The notes below the pieces were generated by a model, which had not been told where the DNA came from, searched no databases, and saw only the letters and a program-made list of their open reading frames with translations. A stretch of DNA of 64,000 bases from Emticicia sp. CRIBPO (GTDB lineage: Bacteria; Bacteroidota; Bacteroidia; Cytophagales; Spirosomataceae), in assembly GCF_009905725.1 (NCBI RefSeq), contig NZ_JAAAKV010000006.1:124001-188000 (forward strand). The letters are read 5' to 3'. Positions 9,901 to 18,083 of this stretch are shown in pieces (position 1 is the stretch's first letter; every line of letters begins with the position of its first letter). The translations under genes and the position numbers were made by a program.

Positions 9901-10512
9901 GGCCAGATCACTCCGGGTACCAGCCGCCTTGAAAATCCGGGCGACAGGTCTATCATCGGTAACAGTACACCAAGATATACCTATGGCGTAATGCTGGGAG
10001 CGGACTGGAACAACTTCTTTTTCTCCTCTTTCTTCCAGGGGGTGGGTAAGCAGGACTGGTATCCAAGCTCTGAGGCCAACATTTTCTGGGGACAATACAA
10101 CAGACCTTACGGAGATATCCCTGTAAGTCAGCTGGGCAACATCTGGACAGAAACGAATCCGAATGCTTATTTCCCGAGATATGTTTCAAGACTGGCCAGT
10201 AATGCCAACGGTACGCTGATTCCGCCTCAGACCAGGTACCTGCAGAATGTGGCTTACCTCAGGCTTAAAAACATCCAGCTGGGTTACAACATCCCGCGTC
10301 ACCTGACTTCTAAAATAGGATCGAACGCAGCGAGAATATTCGTTTCGGCAGAAAACCTGTGGACTTATTCACCGCTCTACAAAATCACGAAGGACCTTGA
10401 TGTGGAAAGTGCTGTGCCGTCAGATCAGGTGTTGACTACCTCTAATAACGGTGACGGTTACAACTACCCGATGATGAAAAGCTTTACCTGTGGTTTATCT
10501 ATTACATTCTAA
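6946..10512 (+). CDS. SusC/RagA-family TonB-linked outer-membrane protein with STN signalling domain
   Basis: 1188 aa. Order: signal peptide (~1-37), STN domain (~48-110), carboxypeptidase-regulatory-like beta domain (~145-220, GTVTDVAGEKLPGVSISVKG), plug domain (~225-345, starting LSEVVVVGYGVQKKANLTGA), and a beta-barrel ending in a terminal aromatic (GLSITF). SusC proteins import oligosaccharides or other large nutrients with their SusD lid, powered by TonB. The STN domain marks it as a transducer that can signal to the FecR/sigma pair directly upstream. The ligand is not predictable from this sequence. Confidence 0.95.
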   Translation: MKKTKHLLFQCMKVSLVQLFFICLFAGVSWANNAGAQELLNRKISLIVVDEKIKSVLSSIEKSANVKFSYSPQVINSNRRISFKAQNSSLGELLNQMLTPLNIVYSVAGNQIILVQKSKGQKSTQSTMKAVEEGSDINVQVADQSVSGTVTDVAGEKLPGVSISVKGTTRGTSTDADGKYKITVPDEKSVLVFSFVGFTSQEIVVGNQTVLNISLKSDAKLLSEVVVVGYGVQKKANLTGAVDQITSEVFDNRPMTNINQGLQGVLPNLNIKMMDGKPNQAPSFNIRGTTSIGQGGSALVLIDNVEGDPSLINPSDIASITLLKDAASASIYGARGVFGVVLITTKSPSAGKTSVTYSTNYSSKRPTAVPKFVNDGYLWASMFAESFVNREGSFPQNVNKTLKFSQAYLAELKRRSEVGGLPDTEIDPVTGEYVYYASTDHYKELYKDRFNAIEHNLSISGSSEKSSYLLTGRYYGQDGLFRYNSDDYKIFNFSGKGSVQLYPWLKVNNFSQFSDMSYYNPLNVGEGGGIWRNIADEGHPMSPIFNPDGTLTASSAYTVGDFIYGKNGIDQNKRVFRNTSGFAMSFLKDKFRIKGDFTIQNTDNNDTRKRVPVPFSSKPGVISYVGTTTNDITETFRETTYMTTNLYSEYENTFKDDHYFKFMVGYNYEQSNLKRIQAQRNGLIFQDAMDLNLALGQSIVTQGGWETWKIMGGFSRLNYAYKDRYLFEVNGRYDGSSKFPANQRYAFFPSFSAGWRLSKESFWKLSERIVSDLKIRASYGSLGNGNIGSYVYQEQFNIAQSGLILNGVKPQYTNNPTVLPEGLTWETATTKNIGIDLSMLSNRLNFVGDAYIRNTTDMFTVGLTLPAVFGATAPKGNYADLETKGWEMMLSWRDKFMVNAKPFNYDVRLTLSDYSAVITKYNNPQKQLSDYYEGQKLGEIWGYTTAGFFTSAEDIKNSASQSLFRTAANGLWFPGDIKFADTNGDGQITPGTSRLENPGDRSIIGNSTPRYTYGVMLGADWNNFFFSSFFQGVGKQDWYPSSEANIFWGQYNRPYGDIPVSQLGNIWTETNPNAYFPRYVSRLASNANGTLIPPQTRYLQNVAYLRLKNIQLGYNIPRHLTSKIGSNAARIFVSAENLWTYSPLYKITKDLDVESAVPSDQVLTTSNNGDGYNYPMMKSFTCGLSITF

Positions 10513-10523
10513 TTCTTACAAGT

Positions 10524-12290
10524 ATGAAAATTCATAAAATCATTCTTATACTCATCACTCTTTTTGTAATTGGTTGTGATCTGGAGGAAGTTCCTGTGTC
10601 GACGTCGTCCAAGGGCCCTATTTTCGGCAGCGAAAGCGGGCTGGCTTTATATACCAATTCATTTTATACCCTGTTTAACGGCAAAAACATGCACCGGGCA
10701 GATGCCATGTCTGACTACCTGGCCAGACGCGACAGCCCGGCTTTCATTACCGAGGGTAACTACAGTGCACAGGTAAGCACAGGCTGGTCATGGTCTGATC
10801 TGAGAAATATCAACTACTTTATTCAGAACTGTAATGATCCGGCTGTCCCTGTGGCAGTCAGAAACAATTACCTGGGGATAGCCAAATTTTTCAGGGCCTG
10901 GTTTTATTTCGATAAGGTAAAAAGATTCGGCGATGTGCCCTGGATCGGCAAACCGCTGGATATCAAAGATGTGGATCTGCTTTACAAAGAGCGTGACTCA
11001 CGTACTGTTGTGATGGACTCGGTACTGGCTGACATCGACTTTGCCTGTCAGAACATCACCAGTAATTCTGAAAACACCAGGAGCCTTGTGACCAAATATG
11101 TAGCTTATGCTTTCAAATCCAGGGTAAGTTTGTATGAAGGTACTTTCAGAAAATACCATACCAATCTGAACCTGGGTGGCACCGTTCCGGGACTGTTGAA
11201 CCAGGCGGCTGTAGCAGCTAAAAAAGTGATGGACGAATCAGGCTATAAATTGTACGAGGGCTCGGGTACAGACAAGTCTTACCGCCAGGTGTTTACCAGC
11301 AGTGCCCCTGTAGGCACAGAGGTGATGCTGGCCGCCATTTGTGACCTGGCCCTGGCCAACCTTAATGATGCCAACTGGTACTGGACCAGTGGTACTTACG
11401 GAGACAAGGCAAGTTTCATCAGGACGTTCATCAATACTTATCTGAAGGTGGACGGAACACCATATACCAACGATCCGGCATATAAAACCATGTTGTTTAA
11501 AGACGAAGTAAAAGGCCGCGACAGAAGGTTACAGCAGACCATCCGTATGGGAGATTACAAAAGGCTCAATGCAGGGGTGCAAACTCCGGCTCCGCCGCTG
11601 TTTTCTTATACCTTTACCGGTTATATGCCGATCAAATGGTCACTGGATGATGCTTATTATGATACAAGGGACCTTAACATCAATTCGATATCTATTTTCC
11701 GCTATGCAGAGGTATTGCTGAATTATGCAGAAGCCAAAGCAGAGTTGGGCACACTGACCAATGAAGACTGGACAGCGACCGTCGGGGCATTAAGAAAAAG
11801 AGCGGGGATTACCGGAGGTCTGACCGCCAAACCGACTGTGGTTGACACTTATCTTCAATCCAAGTATTTCCCTCAGATCACCGACCCGGTGGTGCTGGAA
11901 GTAAGACGTGAAAGAGGTATTGAGTTATGTCTTGAGGGCTTCAGATTTGACGATATCGTCCGCTGGAAAAGAGGTGAACTGATGACCATGGAATGGAACG
12001 GCATGTATGTTCCGGAACTGGACAAACCTATGGACCTGAATGAAGACGGTATCCTGGATGTGGCTTTCTACAAGGTATTACCTGCCAAAGTCACCGGGGT
12101 AACTTATATCGAGGTGTCACCTCTGATCGCCGGAAAACCGAATTCGCAGTTGCTCAAAGACGGCAATTCAGGTGAATTGACCTGGCTGAACAACATCCCG
12201 AGGAAATGGGAAGAAAGGAACTATTACTATCCTATTCCCCAGGCAGATATCATCACCAATCCGAAGCTGAAACAAAATCCGGGCTGGTAA
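10524..12290 (+). CDS. SusD/RagB-family nutrient-binding lipoprotein
   Basis: 588 aa. The N-terminus MKIHKIILILITLFVIGCDLEE is a lipoprotein signal with acceptor Cys at residue 18. The SusD signature appears as FRAWFYFDKVKRFGDVPW (~residues 128-145) and the C-terminal block RRERGIELCLEGFRFDDIVRWK. The protein ends in the family NPKLKQNPGW pattern. It starts 11 bp after the SusC stop, as expected for a complex whose SusD lid closes over the SusC barrel at the cell surface. Confidence 0.95.
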   Translation: MKIHKIILILITLFVIGCDLEEVPVSTSSKGPIFGSESGLALYTNSFYTLFNGKNMHRADAMSDYLARRDSPAFITEGNYSAQVSTGWSWSDLRNINYFIQNCNDPAVPVAVRNNYLGIAKFFRAWFYFDKVKRFGDVPWIGKPLDIKDVDLLYKERDSRTVVMDSVLADIDFACQNITSNSENTRSLVTKYVAYAFKSRVSLYEGTFRKYHTNLNLGGTVPGLLNQAAVAAKKVMDESGYKLYEGSGTDKSYRQVFTSSAPVGTEVMLAAICDLALANLNDANWYWTSGTYGDKASFIRTFINTYLKVDGTPYTNDPAYKTMLFKDEVKGRDRRLQQTIRMGDYKRLNAGVQTPAPPLFSYTFTGYMPIKWSLDDAYYDTRDLNINSISIFRYAEVLLNYAEAKAELGTLTNEDWTATVGALRKRAGITGGLTAKPTVVDTYLQSKYFPQITDPVVLEVRRERGIELCLEGFRFDDIVRWKRGELMTMEWNGMYVPELDKPMDLNEDGILDVAFYKVLPAKVTGVTYIEVSPLIAGKPNSQLLKDGNSGELTWLNNIPRKWEERNYYYPIPQADIITNPKLKQNPGW

Positions 12291-12299
12291 TCCCATCAG

Positions 12300-12330
12300 A
12301 AAGTAAACCTGCCCTGTGCAGGTTTACTTT
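12300..12330 (+). terminator. Hairpin terminator after susD
   Basis: A perfect 12-bp inverted repeat (12300-12311 with 12319-12330), 7-nt loop, followed by a T-rich stretch. A GTG in the loop region (12316) would extend the next gene, but lying inside the hairpin makes it an unlikely start. Confidence 0.85.
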
Positions 12331-12354
12331 TCATTTATTCAACCTTACAATCTC

Positions 12355-13242
12355 ATGGACAGAACATTAAAACTCCGGGATTTTGTCAGCGACAAAGTCC
12401 TCAAATATCTTATTATCGGTATCCTGGCTTTGATTTGTGCCTGTTTCGAAGCGGGGGCACAGATCCGGGTGATGTCTTTCAACATCCGTTATGACAATAA
12501 CGGGGATGGCATTAACCAATGGGCCAACAGGAAAGAACACGTCAGCGAACTGGTCCGCTATCACGGAGCTGAGATCGTGGGAATGCAGGAAGTGCTCATC
12601 AATCAGCTGAAAGACGTACATGCGGCCCTCCCGGAAATGGCCTGGATCGGCAGAGGCCGTGATGACGGGAAAGAAGCCGGAGAATTCTCCCCGGTCCTTT
12701 ACAACAAAAACAGGTTTACACTTCTCAAAACCGAAACCTTCTGGCTGAGCGACAGCAGCAGCAAGGTGGGCTTCGGCTGGGATGCTGTTTGCCGGAGAGT
12801 GGTCACCTACGGCCTCTTCAAAGACAAAAAATCAGGCAAGGAATTCTATTTCTTCAATACCCACTTTGACCACCGCGGACAGGTAGCCAGAAGGGAAAGT
12901 GCAAAACTGGTGCTGAAAAAAATCGCAGAAATAGCCGGTAAAAAACCGGTGATCCTGACGGGTGACTTTAACGCAAGACCTGACTCGGAGCCTATCCGGA
13001 TCCTGATGGATGAGCAAAACCCCGACAGGCTGACTGATTCAGAAAAAATCACAAAAACTCCTCATTACGGCCCGTTCAGCACCGTAAACGGATTCAAAGC
13101 CGAAGCTCCGGACGTACACATTGATTATATTTTTGTTAAAAACGGCTTGTCTTGCCTTAAACATGCCACCCATACCGAAACCTGGGAAGGGCGATTCCCT
13201 TCCGATCACTTTCCTGTAAGTGCAACACTTGTGCTTCCATAA
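12355..13242 (+). CDS. Secreted endonuclease/exonuclease/phosphatase-fold protein
   Basis: About 295 aa from the ATG at 12355. A hydrophobic leader (YLIIGILALICACFEAGAQ) precedes the EEP fold: MSFNIRYDNNGD, GMQEV (metal-binding Glu), FNTHFDHRG, LTGDFNARP (Asp/Asn metal and catalytic site) and the C-terminal SDHFPV (catalytic Asp-His). These are the expected active-site motifs, so the enzyme is probably active as a metal-dependent phosphodiesterase or phosphatase. Such proteins are common in Bacteroidota nutrient loci. A terminator separates it from susD, so it may have its own promoter or depend on read-through. Confidence 0.88.
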   Translation: MDRTLKLRDFVSDKVLKYLIIGILALICACFEAGAQIRVMSFNIRYDNNGDGINQWANRKEHVSELVRYHGAEIVGMQEVLINQLKDVHAALPEMAWIGRGRDDGKEAGEFSPVLYNKNRFTLLKTETFWLSDSSSKVGFGWDAVCRRVVTYGLFKDKKSGKEFYFFNTHFDHRGQVARRESAKLVLKKIAEIAGKKPVILTGDFNARPDSEPIRILMDEQNPDRLTDSEKITKTPHYGPFSTVNGFKAEAPDVHIDYIFVKNGLSCLKHATHTETWEGRFPSDHFPVSATLVLP

Positions 13243-13307
13243 GCTGACCGGTGTCCTGGTTACACTTCATCCTGGTTCATCATAGAACGGTTAATTGATA
13301 AATGCAA

Positions 13308-13340
13308 AGAGGTCGCTTCGTTTGAGGCGGCCTCTTTTTG
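13308..13340 (+). terminator. Rho-independent terminator
   Basis: Arms AGAGGTCGC (13308-13316) and GCGGCCTCT (13327-13335) pair over 9 bp with one wobble and are followed by a T run. Confidence 0.85.
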
Positions 13341-13460
13341 ATTTTAATATTTTATTGAAAAAAAGTTTTTACATTATGTCCAAATCCTTCCGACCGGTTC
13401 GTCATTAGGGAAATAACATGAATCGTTCATCCTTTTTTAACATCTTAAAACGCTATTTCA

Positions 13461-13853
13461 ATGGAAAAGATCAGTACCAACACCAATGCCCTTAACTGGT
13501 TCGAAATACCGGTAAGCGACACGGCAAGAGCCAAAAAGTTTTACGAAACCATCCTCGACATCACGATGGAAACCCAGACGATGATGGGCATGGAAATGAC
13601 GTTCTTCCCGTACGATCCGCAATCGGGAAAAGTTTCGGGAGCTTTGGTAAAAGGCGAAATGCATGTTCCGGGAGCTGTCGGGGCCGTCGTTTACCTTAAC
13701 GCCAACCCCGACCTTCAGCTGGTCACAGACAGGATTGAAGCTGCCGGGGGCAAAATCATTATGCCGAAAATGCACATCAGCGAAGACGTGGGCTACATGG
13801 CCTTTTTTACAGACACAGAAGGCAACCGCATGGCTTTACATTCAGGCAATTAA
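13461..13853 (+). CDS. VOC-family (glyoxalase/bleomycin-resistance fold) protein
   Basis: 130 aa, one VOC module pair: LNWFEIPVSDTARAKKFYE at residues ~10-28 and the closing GYMAFFTDTEGNRMALHS at the C-terminus. The usual first metal His is replaced by Trp/Phe here, so metal-dependent catalysis is doubtful. It opens a run of small genes leading to an ECF42 sigma factor and lies 25 bp before the DGPF protein gene. Confidence 0.88.
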   Translation: MEKISTNTNALNWFEIPVSDTARAKKFYETILDITMETQTMMGMEMTFFPYDPQSGKVSGALVKGEMHVPGAVGAVVYLNANPDLQLVTDRIEAAGGKIIMPKMHISEDVGYMAFFTDTEGNRMALHSGN

Positions 13854-13878
13854 TCGGTCCGTTTAAACTCCTAACAAA

Positions 13879-14232
13879 ATGGCAGAATACCTTTTAATAT
13901 TCCGTGGGGGCGATGCCGCCAGAACGGAAGAACAGAAATCGCCTGAAAAGTGGCAGGCACACATGCAAAAGTGGATGCAGTGGATGACTAAAATCACAGA
14001 AGACGGGAAATTCGTCGGTGCCCAGCCTCTTAAAAATGCCGGGAAAGTGGTGACAGGAACAAATAAAGTGGTAACAGACGGTCCTTTTGTAGAAGGAAAG
14101 GAAATAATCGGCGGTTACCTGATCTGTAAAGCAGAGAGTTTTGACGAAGCTGTTGAAATGGCTCAGGGATGTCCTGTCCTCGAATACGACGGCCTCGTGG
14201 AAGTCCGGGAACTGGGTCAGATGGGCATGTAA
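13879..14232 (+). CDS. YCII/DGPF-domain protein
   Basis: 117 aa with the diagnostic DGPF motif (VVTDGPFVEGKEIIGGYLI, ~residues 65-84). The fold is a dimeric ferredoxin-like barrel, but the biochemical role is unsettled. DGPF genes are the recognised neighbours and targets of ECF42 sigma factors, and one of those is encoded 1.5 kb downstream (15726-17006). That supports a joint regulon. Confidence 0.9.
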   Translation: MAEYLLIFRGGDAARTEEQKSPEKWQAHMQKWMQWMTKITEDGKFVGAQPLKNAGKVVTGTNKVVTDGPFVEGKEIIGGYLICKAESFDEAVEMAQGCPVLEYDGLVEVRELGQMGM

Positions 14233-14362
14233 GCAATGCCCCTTGCGGACGTTTTCTGTAGGGGGCATTTACTTTGGAACGACTTGTCAAAGGTCTTATA
14301 AAAATCAGACGGTACCTGCAGCCGCTTTAATATTATACTTCCGATAAATGTTCCGCGACCTG

Positions 14363-14393
14363 TTGGTTCTTCCTTCAATATGTTATAAGTTTG
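14363..14393 (+). promoter_or_regulatory. Bacteroidota housekeeping promoter
   Basis: TTG at 14363-14365, 20 bp spacer, TAAGTTTG at 14386-14393, an exact match to TTG-N19/21-TAnnTTTG. The ATG of the TfoX-N gene is 24 bp further on, so this gene and those after it have their own start point. Confidence 0.75.
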
Positions 14394-14416
14394 AACCCTG
14401 AAATCCTATTTTTAAC

Positions 14417-14764
14417 ATGGCTTATAATGAACAGCTGAACAACAGAATCAGGGAAGCCCTGGCAGAAATGCCGGTGGTGGAAGAAAAACTGATGTTCGGA
14501 GGCGTATGTTATATGGTCAATGAAAAGATGTGCATCGGCGTGGTGGGCGACGAAATGATGTGCAGGATCGGTGAAGAAAACTACGAAAATGCCCTTGAAA
14601 AACCCGGCTGCCGCGAGATGGTTTTCACCGGCAAACCCATGAAAGGGTATGTCTATGTCGGAGAAGAAGGCATAAAATCTGCACGGGACTTTAACTACTG
14701 GATCCAGCTTTGTCTTGATTACAATCCACTTGCAAAATCCTCAAAAAAGAAAAAATCCAATTAA
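14417..14764 (+). CDS. TfoX N-terminal domain protein
   Basis: 115 aa matching the isolated TfoX-N domain (LNNRIREAL..., EEKLMFGGVCYMVNEKMCIGVVGDEMMCRIG, PMKGYVYVGEEG). The C-terminal TfoX domain is absent and a Lys-rich tail replaces it. Full TfoX regulates natural competence in Gammaproteobacteria, but stand-alone N domains have no proven role. Transcription probably starts at the promoter 24 bp upstream. Confidence 0.88.
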   Translation: MAYNEQLNNRIREALAEMPVVEEKLMFGGVCYMVNEKMCIGVVGDEMMCRIGEENYENALEKPGCREMVFTGKPMKGYVYVGEEGIKSARDFNYWIQLCLDYNPLAKSSKKKKSN

Positions 14765-14792
14765 TAATTTCTAATAAATAAACAATCAAAAA

Positions 14793-15227
14793 ATGGCACA
14801 AGTAAATCCTTACCTGAACTTTAAGGGCAATTGCGAAGAAGCATTTAATTTTTACAAATCTGTTTTCGGGGGTGAATTCCCATATGTCGGAAGATACAAA
14901 GACATGCCGCCTGCAGAAGGATCACACGCTACCGAAATTGACGGGAATAAGATCATGCACATGTCTTTACCCATCAGCAAAGAAACCACCATTATGGGCA
15001 GCGATATCGGCGGAGAGTGGGCACAGAATACTGTTTTCGGAGACAACATGCAGCTGTCTGTCAACGCAGATACAGAAGAAGAGGCTCACCGGATTTTCAA
15101 TGGTTTGTCAGCCGGAGGGCGTGTGAATATGTCGCTTGAGAAGACCTTCTGGGGTTCATTATTCGGTATGTTTACCGATAAATTCGGCATCAACTGGATG
15201 ATTAACTATGATTACAATCAAAAATAA
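14793..15227 (+). CDS. PhnB-like VOC-family protein
   Basis: 144 aa. The start (VNPYLNFKGNCEEAFNFYKSVFGGEF) and the end (FWGSLFGMFTDKFGINWMINYD) are those of the PhnB/3-demethylubiquinone-methyltransferase-like VOC group. No enzymatic role is established for the group. It lies 28 bp after the TfoX-N gene in the same direction, so it belongs to the same transcript. Confidence 0.9.
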   Translation: MAQVNPYLNFKGNCEEAFNFYKSVFGGEFPYVGRYKDMPPAEGSHATEIDGNKIMHMSLPISKETTIMGSDIGGEWAQNTVFGDNMQLSVNADTEEEAHRIFNGLSAGGRVNMSLEKTFWGSLFGMFTDKFGINWMINYDYNQK

Positions 15228-15281
15228 TAAATTTTCACGAGGCAGTTAATACCTGCCTCGTGATTAAAACCTGATCAACCT

Positions 15282-15683
15282 ATGACCGGAACAAAAGAAA
15301 ATCCCTGGAAATTGAAAACCCCTCCGGGAACCTCAGATTATGAGATGTACAGAGACGTCAATAAAGAAGGCGTAGAAGTCATTGTCTGTGTAGTGGGTAA
15401 AACCATTTTACATTACGACGGCCGCTGTATCAACGACCTTCACCAGATGCTGAAAGAGCATGGCGACTGGATGGACCTTGGCGGAGCCGATGAACAAAAA
15501 CCAGCCAAAGAAGGTACTGTTGAAGCCTGGGGAAGGTCAGAAAGCAATCCTGTGGGCGGATGGTACGGCCTGAAAAAAGGTCTTCGTGGCCGTTTCGGGG
15601 TTTACCTGCCGCCGTTGATGGAAGTTCTGGGTCTGGCAGAAATCACCCATGATGCCAAAAATAACAAGATGAAAGCCCTGTAA
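15282..15683 (+). CDS. Conserved hypothetical protein of the ECF42 gene group
   Basis: 133 aa, soluble. It contains VIVCVVGKTILHYDGRCI (~residues 26-43) and a Gly/Trp-rich block, WGRSESNPVGGWYGLKKGLR (~residues 80-99). I do not know a named function. It resembles conserved proteins that accompany VOC/DGPF genes in Bacteroidota, but that is from memory rather than a search. It is 54 bp after the PhnB-like gene and 42 bp before the sigma gene. Confidence 0.7.
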   Translation: MTGTKENPWKLKTPPGTSDYEMYRDVNKEGVEVIVCVVGKTILHYDGRCINDLHQMLKEHGDWMDLGGADEQKPAKEGTVEAWGRSESNPVGGWYGLKKGLRGRFGVYLPPLMEVLGLAEITHDAKNNKMKAL

Positions 15684-15725
15684 TTTCACGACTAAGAAAC
15701 CCGGACTACCCTAAAGCCTGAACCA

Positions 15726-17006
15726 TTGAATTCTGAATTCGATATCACCAAACTGACCGATCATCTTTTCAGGCGGGAAGCCGGGAAAATGGTGGCCGTG
15801 CTGACCAGGATTTTCGGAACAGAAAACCTTGATATTTCCGAAGATGTGGTTCAGGATACTTTTATGAGTGCCTTACAGATATGGGCTTTAAAAGGTATAC
15901 CGGATAATCCCTCAGGATGGCTCTTCAGGGTAGCCAAAAATAAAGCCATTGATGTCCTGAGAAAAAACAGGTTCTCACAGCATTTTGATTTCAGCGATCC
16001 TGAAAAAACACTGCTTCAGTCTGAATATACCCTGACCACCGTCATTGAAAAACTATGGCGTGATGATGAAATACAGGATGATTTGCTGCGGATGATGTTT
16101 GCCTGCTGCCACCCGGATATTTCGGAGGAAAACCAGATTACCCTGATGCTTAAATCCCTCTGTGGTTTTTCAAGTTCCGAAATTGCCAAGGCTTTTCTGA
16201 CTTCTGAAGATACCGTTTCCAAGAGACTTTACCGCACCAAAAATATCTTCAGAGAACGGAAAATAAAACCGGAATTTCCCGAACCCGGCCAGATCAAAAA
16301 CCGCACGGAGGTGGTCTTACGGACCATCTATCTCATTTTCAATGAAGGGTATAATGCCACGCATACCAGTAACATCATACGTAAAGACCTCCTCGAACAA
16401 TCGATGTACCTCTGTGGCTTACTGGTTGATAACCCCGTTACGGCCCTGCCCGAAGTATTTGCAGCCAAAGCCCTGATGTGCTTTCATAGTGCAAGAATCA
16501 ACGGGCGTCTGTCTGACGAAGGCGAAATCATCCTGCTGGCCCAGCAGGACCGGAGTAAATGGGACCAGGACCTGATCAGGCAAGGCAATGACCTGATGAA
16601 CCAGGCGGCTTTTGGCGACAGGATCAGCACGTATCACGTTGAGGCGGCCATTGCTTATGAGCATTGTATAGCCGGTACATTTGAAGCCACCAACTGGACA
16701 AATATCCTCCACTATTATGATATGCTGACGGCCATGCATCCCAGCTCTGTCATTTTGCTGCACAGGCTTACCGTTATTTTTAAGGTCTTCGGAGCCCAGC
16801 GGACCCTGGAAGAAATTGAATCATCCGGCTTTAAAGAGGAATGGAAGAAAAACTATCTTTTTCACAGCCTGATGGGGGATATTTACAGCACTACCCTTCC
16901 CGAAATATCTGCATCACATTACGACCAGGCCAGCCGGATGACACAATCGGAAGCAGAAAAGAAACTGCTGCTGAGGAAGAAAGAAGCCCTCGAGAACAGG
17001 AATTAA
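15726..17006 (+). CDS. ECF42-type RNA polymerase sigma factor with long C-terminal extension
   Basis: 426 aa, more than twice a normal ECF sigma factor. Region 2 (LDISEDVVQDTFMSALQIWA) and region 4 (~residues 110-165, LCGFSSSEIAKAFLTSEDTVSKRLYRTK) are followed by DUF6596 and a helical TPR-like tail (RTIYLIFNEGYNATH, AIAYEHCIAGTFEATNW). This is the layout of the ECF42 group, whose C-terminal extension is required for activity in Streptomyces members. No anti-sigma gene is adjacent, as usual for this group. Start is TTG at 15726. The linked DGPF gene supports the call. Confidence 0.9.
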   Translation: MNSEFDITKLTDHLFRREAGKMVAVLTRIFGTENLDISEDVVQDTFMSALQIWALKGIPDNPSGWLFRVAKNKAIDVLRKNRFSQHFDFSDPEKTLLQSEYTLTTVIEKLWRDDEIQDDLLRMMFACCHPDISEENQITLMLKSLCGFSSSEIAKAFLTSEDTVSKRLYRTKNIFRERKIKPEFPEPGQIKNRTEVVLRTIYLIFNEGYNATHTSNIIRKDLLEQSMYLCGLLVDNPVTALPEVFAAKALMCFHSARINGRLSDEGEIILLAQQDRSKWDQDLIRQGNDLMNQAAFGDRISTYHVEAAIAYEHCIAGTFEATNWTNILHYYDMLTAMHPSSVILLHRLTVIFKVFGAQRTLEEIESSGFKEEWKKNYLFHSLMGDIYSTTLPEISASHYDQASRMTQSEAEKKLLLRKKEALENRN

Positions 17007-17035
17007 ACCCGGTTTTACGCCATCACCCAACGAAA

Positions 17036-17956
17036 TCAGGGCAACTCAAATCTCTGGAAAAAATCCCAGATCAGGTCATTGGCATTGATTACTTCTGAAG
17101 GCGGGTCAGCCTGTTTCCTGACCTGAACAGAACCCGGCCATGAATGGCCGCCATCATCCGTCAGGTAATATTCCACACTTATTTTATCCTTACAATCAGG
17201 CCAGATGATGTGCCGGTAGCCTTGTCTATTTTCTGTTTGTTTGTTGAGAGAACAACCGGCTTTTGAAGCCCAGAACTTAAGGCCGTCTTCTACCGGAGGA
17301 TAGTAATACCCGGCAATTCCCACTCCACCCTCGTACGGAACCCTCTCATCCAACACCGAATGCAGATGCAGAACAGGCATGGATCTTGAGGACTGACACG
17401 TCCCTGACAGGTTCATTGTTCCGCTGACCGGGGCAATGGCGGCAATCTTCTCCGGAATTTCACAAGCCAGTCTGTAAGCCAGCATGGCCCCGTTAGACAT
17501 GCCCGTTACATATACTTTTTTAGGATTGATCTTATAATGGGCAATTAGTTCATCTATCAGGTTTCTGATAAATTTCACATCATCGATGTTCTTTTCCATG
17601 GCATAATCGCAGCATTTCCCCGCATTCCAGGTGCGTAAGCCTAAGATCCCGTTGCTCTGAACACCATCCGGATAAACAACAACAAAGCCGGCCTTATCTG
17701 CTTTTTTTGTAAAACCGTAGTGCTCTTCAAATTGTAAGCCGCTTCCTCCTCCGCCATGAAGGCCAATAACCAGAGACCGCTGGGCGGCATCATTATAATA
17801 GCCCGGAGGCAGATTCAGAATGTAAGTCCTGGAAATACCGTCTACATTCAATGATTTATTAAAGCGATAAACCTTTTCGTCTTCATTCATTTCGGCACAG
17901 GCCGAAAAAGACAAAAAGGAAACAAAAAGCACCAGCAACTGATACGTTGATTTCAT
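17036..17956 (-). CDS. Secreted PHB-depolymerase/feruloyl-esterase-like alpha/beta hydrolase
   Basis: About 306 aa from the ATG at 17956 (a GTG at 17965 would add three residues). The leader MKSTYQLLVLFVSFLSFSAC looks like a lipoprotein signal. Catalytic motifs: GLHGGGGSG (oxyanion region), GMSNGAMLAYRLA (nucleophile Ser in G-x-S-x-G), the LDERVPYEGG Asp region and DGGHSWPG (His). This matches the LpqC/PHB depolymerase family, which covers esterases of polyesters, acetyl groups or feruloyl groups; the substrate is open. It is convergent with the ECF42 gene. Confidence 0.9.
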   Translation of the reverse strand: MKSTYQLLVLFVSFLSFSACAEMNEDEKVYRFNKSLNVDGISRTYILNLPPGYYNDAAQRSLVIGLHGGGGSGLQFEEHYGFTKKADKAGFVVVYPDGVQSNGILGLRTWNAGKCCDYAMEKNIDDVKFIRNLIDELIAHYKINPKKVYVTGMSNGAMLAYRLACEIPEKIAAIAPVSGTMNLSGTCQSSRSMPVLHLHSVLDERVPYEGGVGIAGYYYPPVEDGLKFWASKAGCSLNKQTENRQGYRHIIWPDCKDKISVEYYLTDDGGHSWPGSVQVRKQADPPSEVINANDLIWDFFQRFELP

Positions 17957-18083
17957 ATTGACCACTTATATGATTGCTGACCAAATCACCCTTCAGACGA
18001 ATGACGGCAGCTGTAATAATGATTGGACGCTTTAAAAGAAAGAAGGTTTAAAAACAAGTCTGTTATATTTCTGCAGTAAGATC

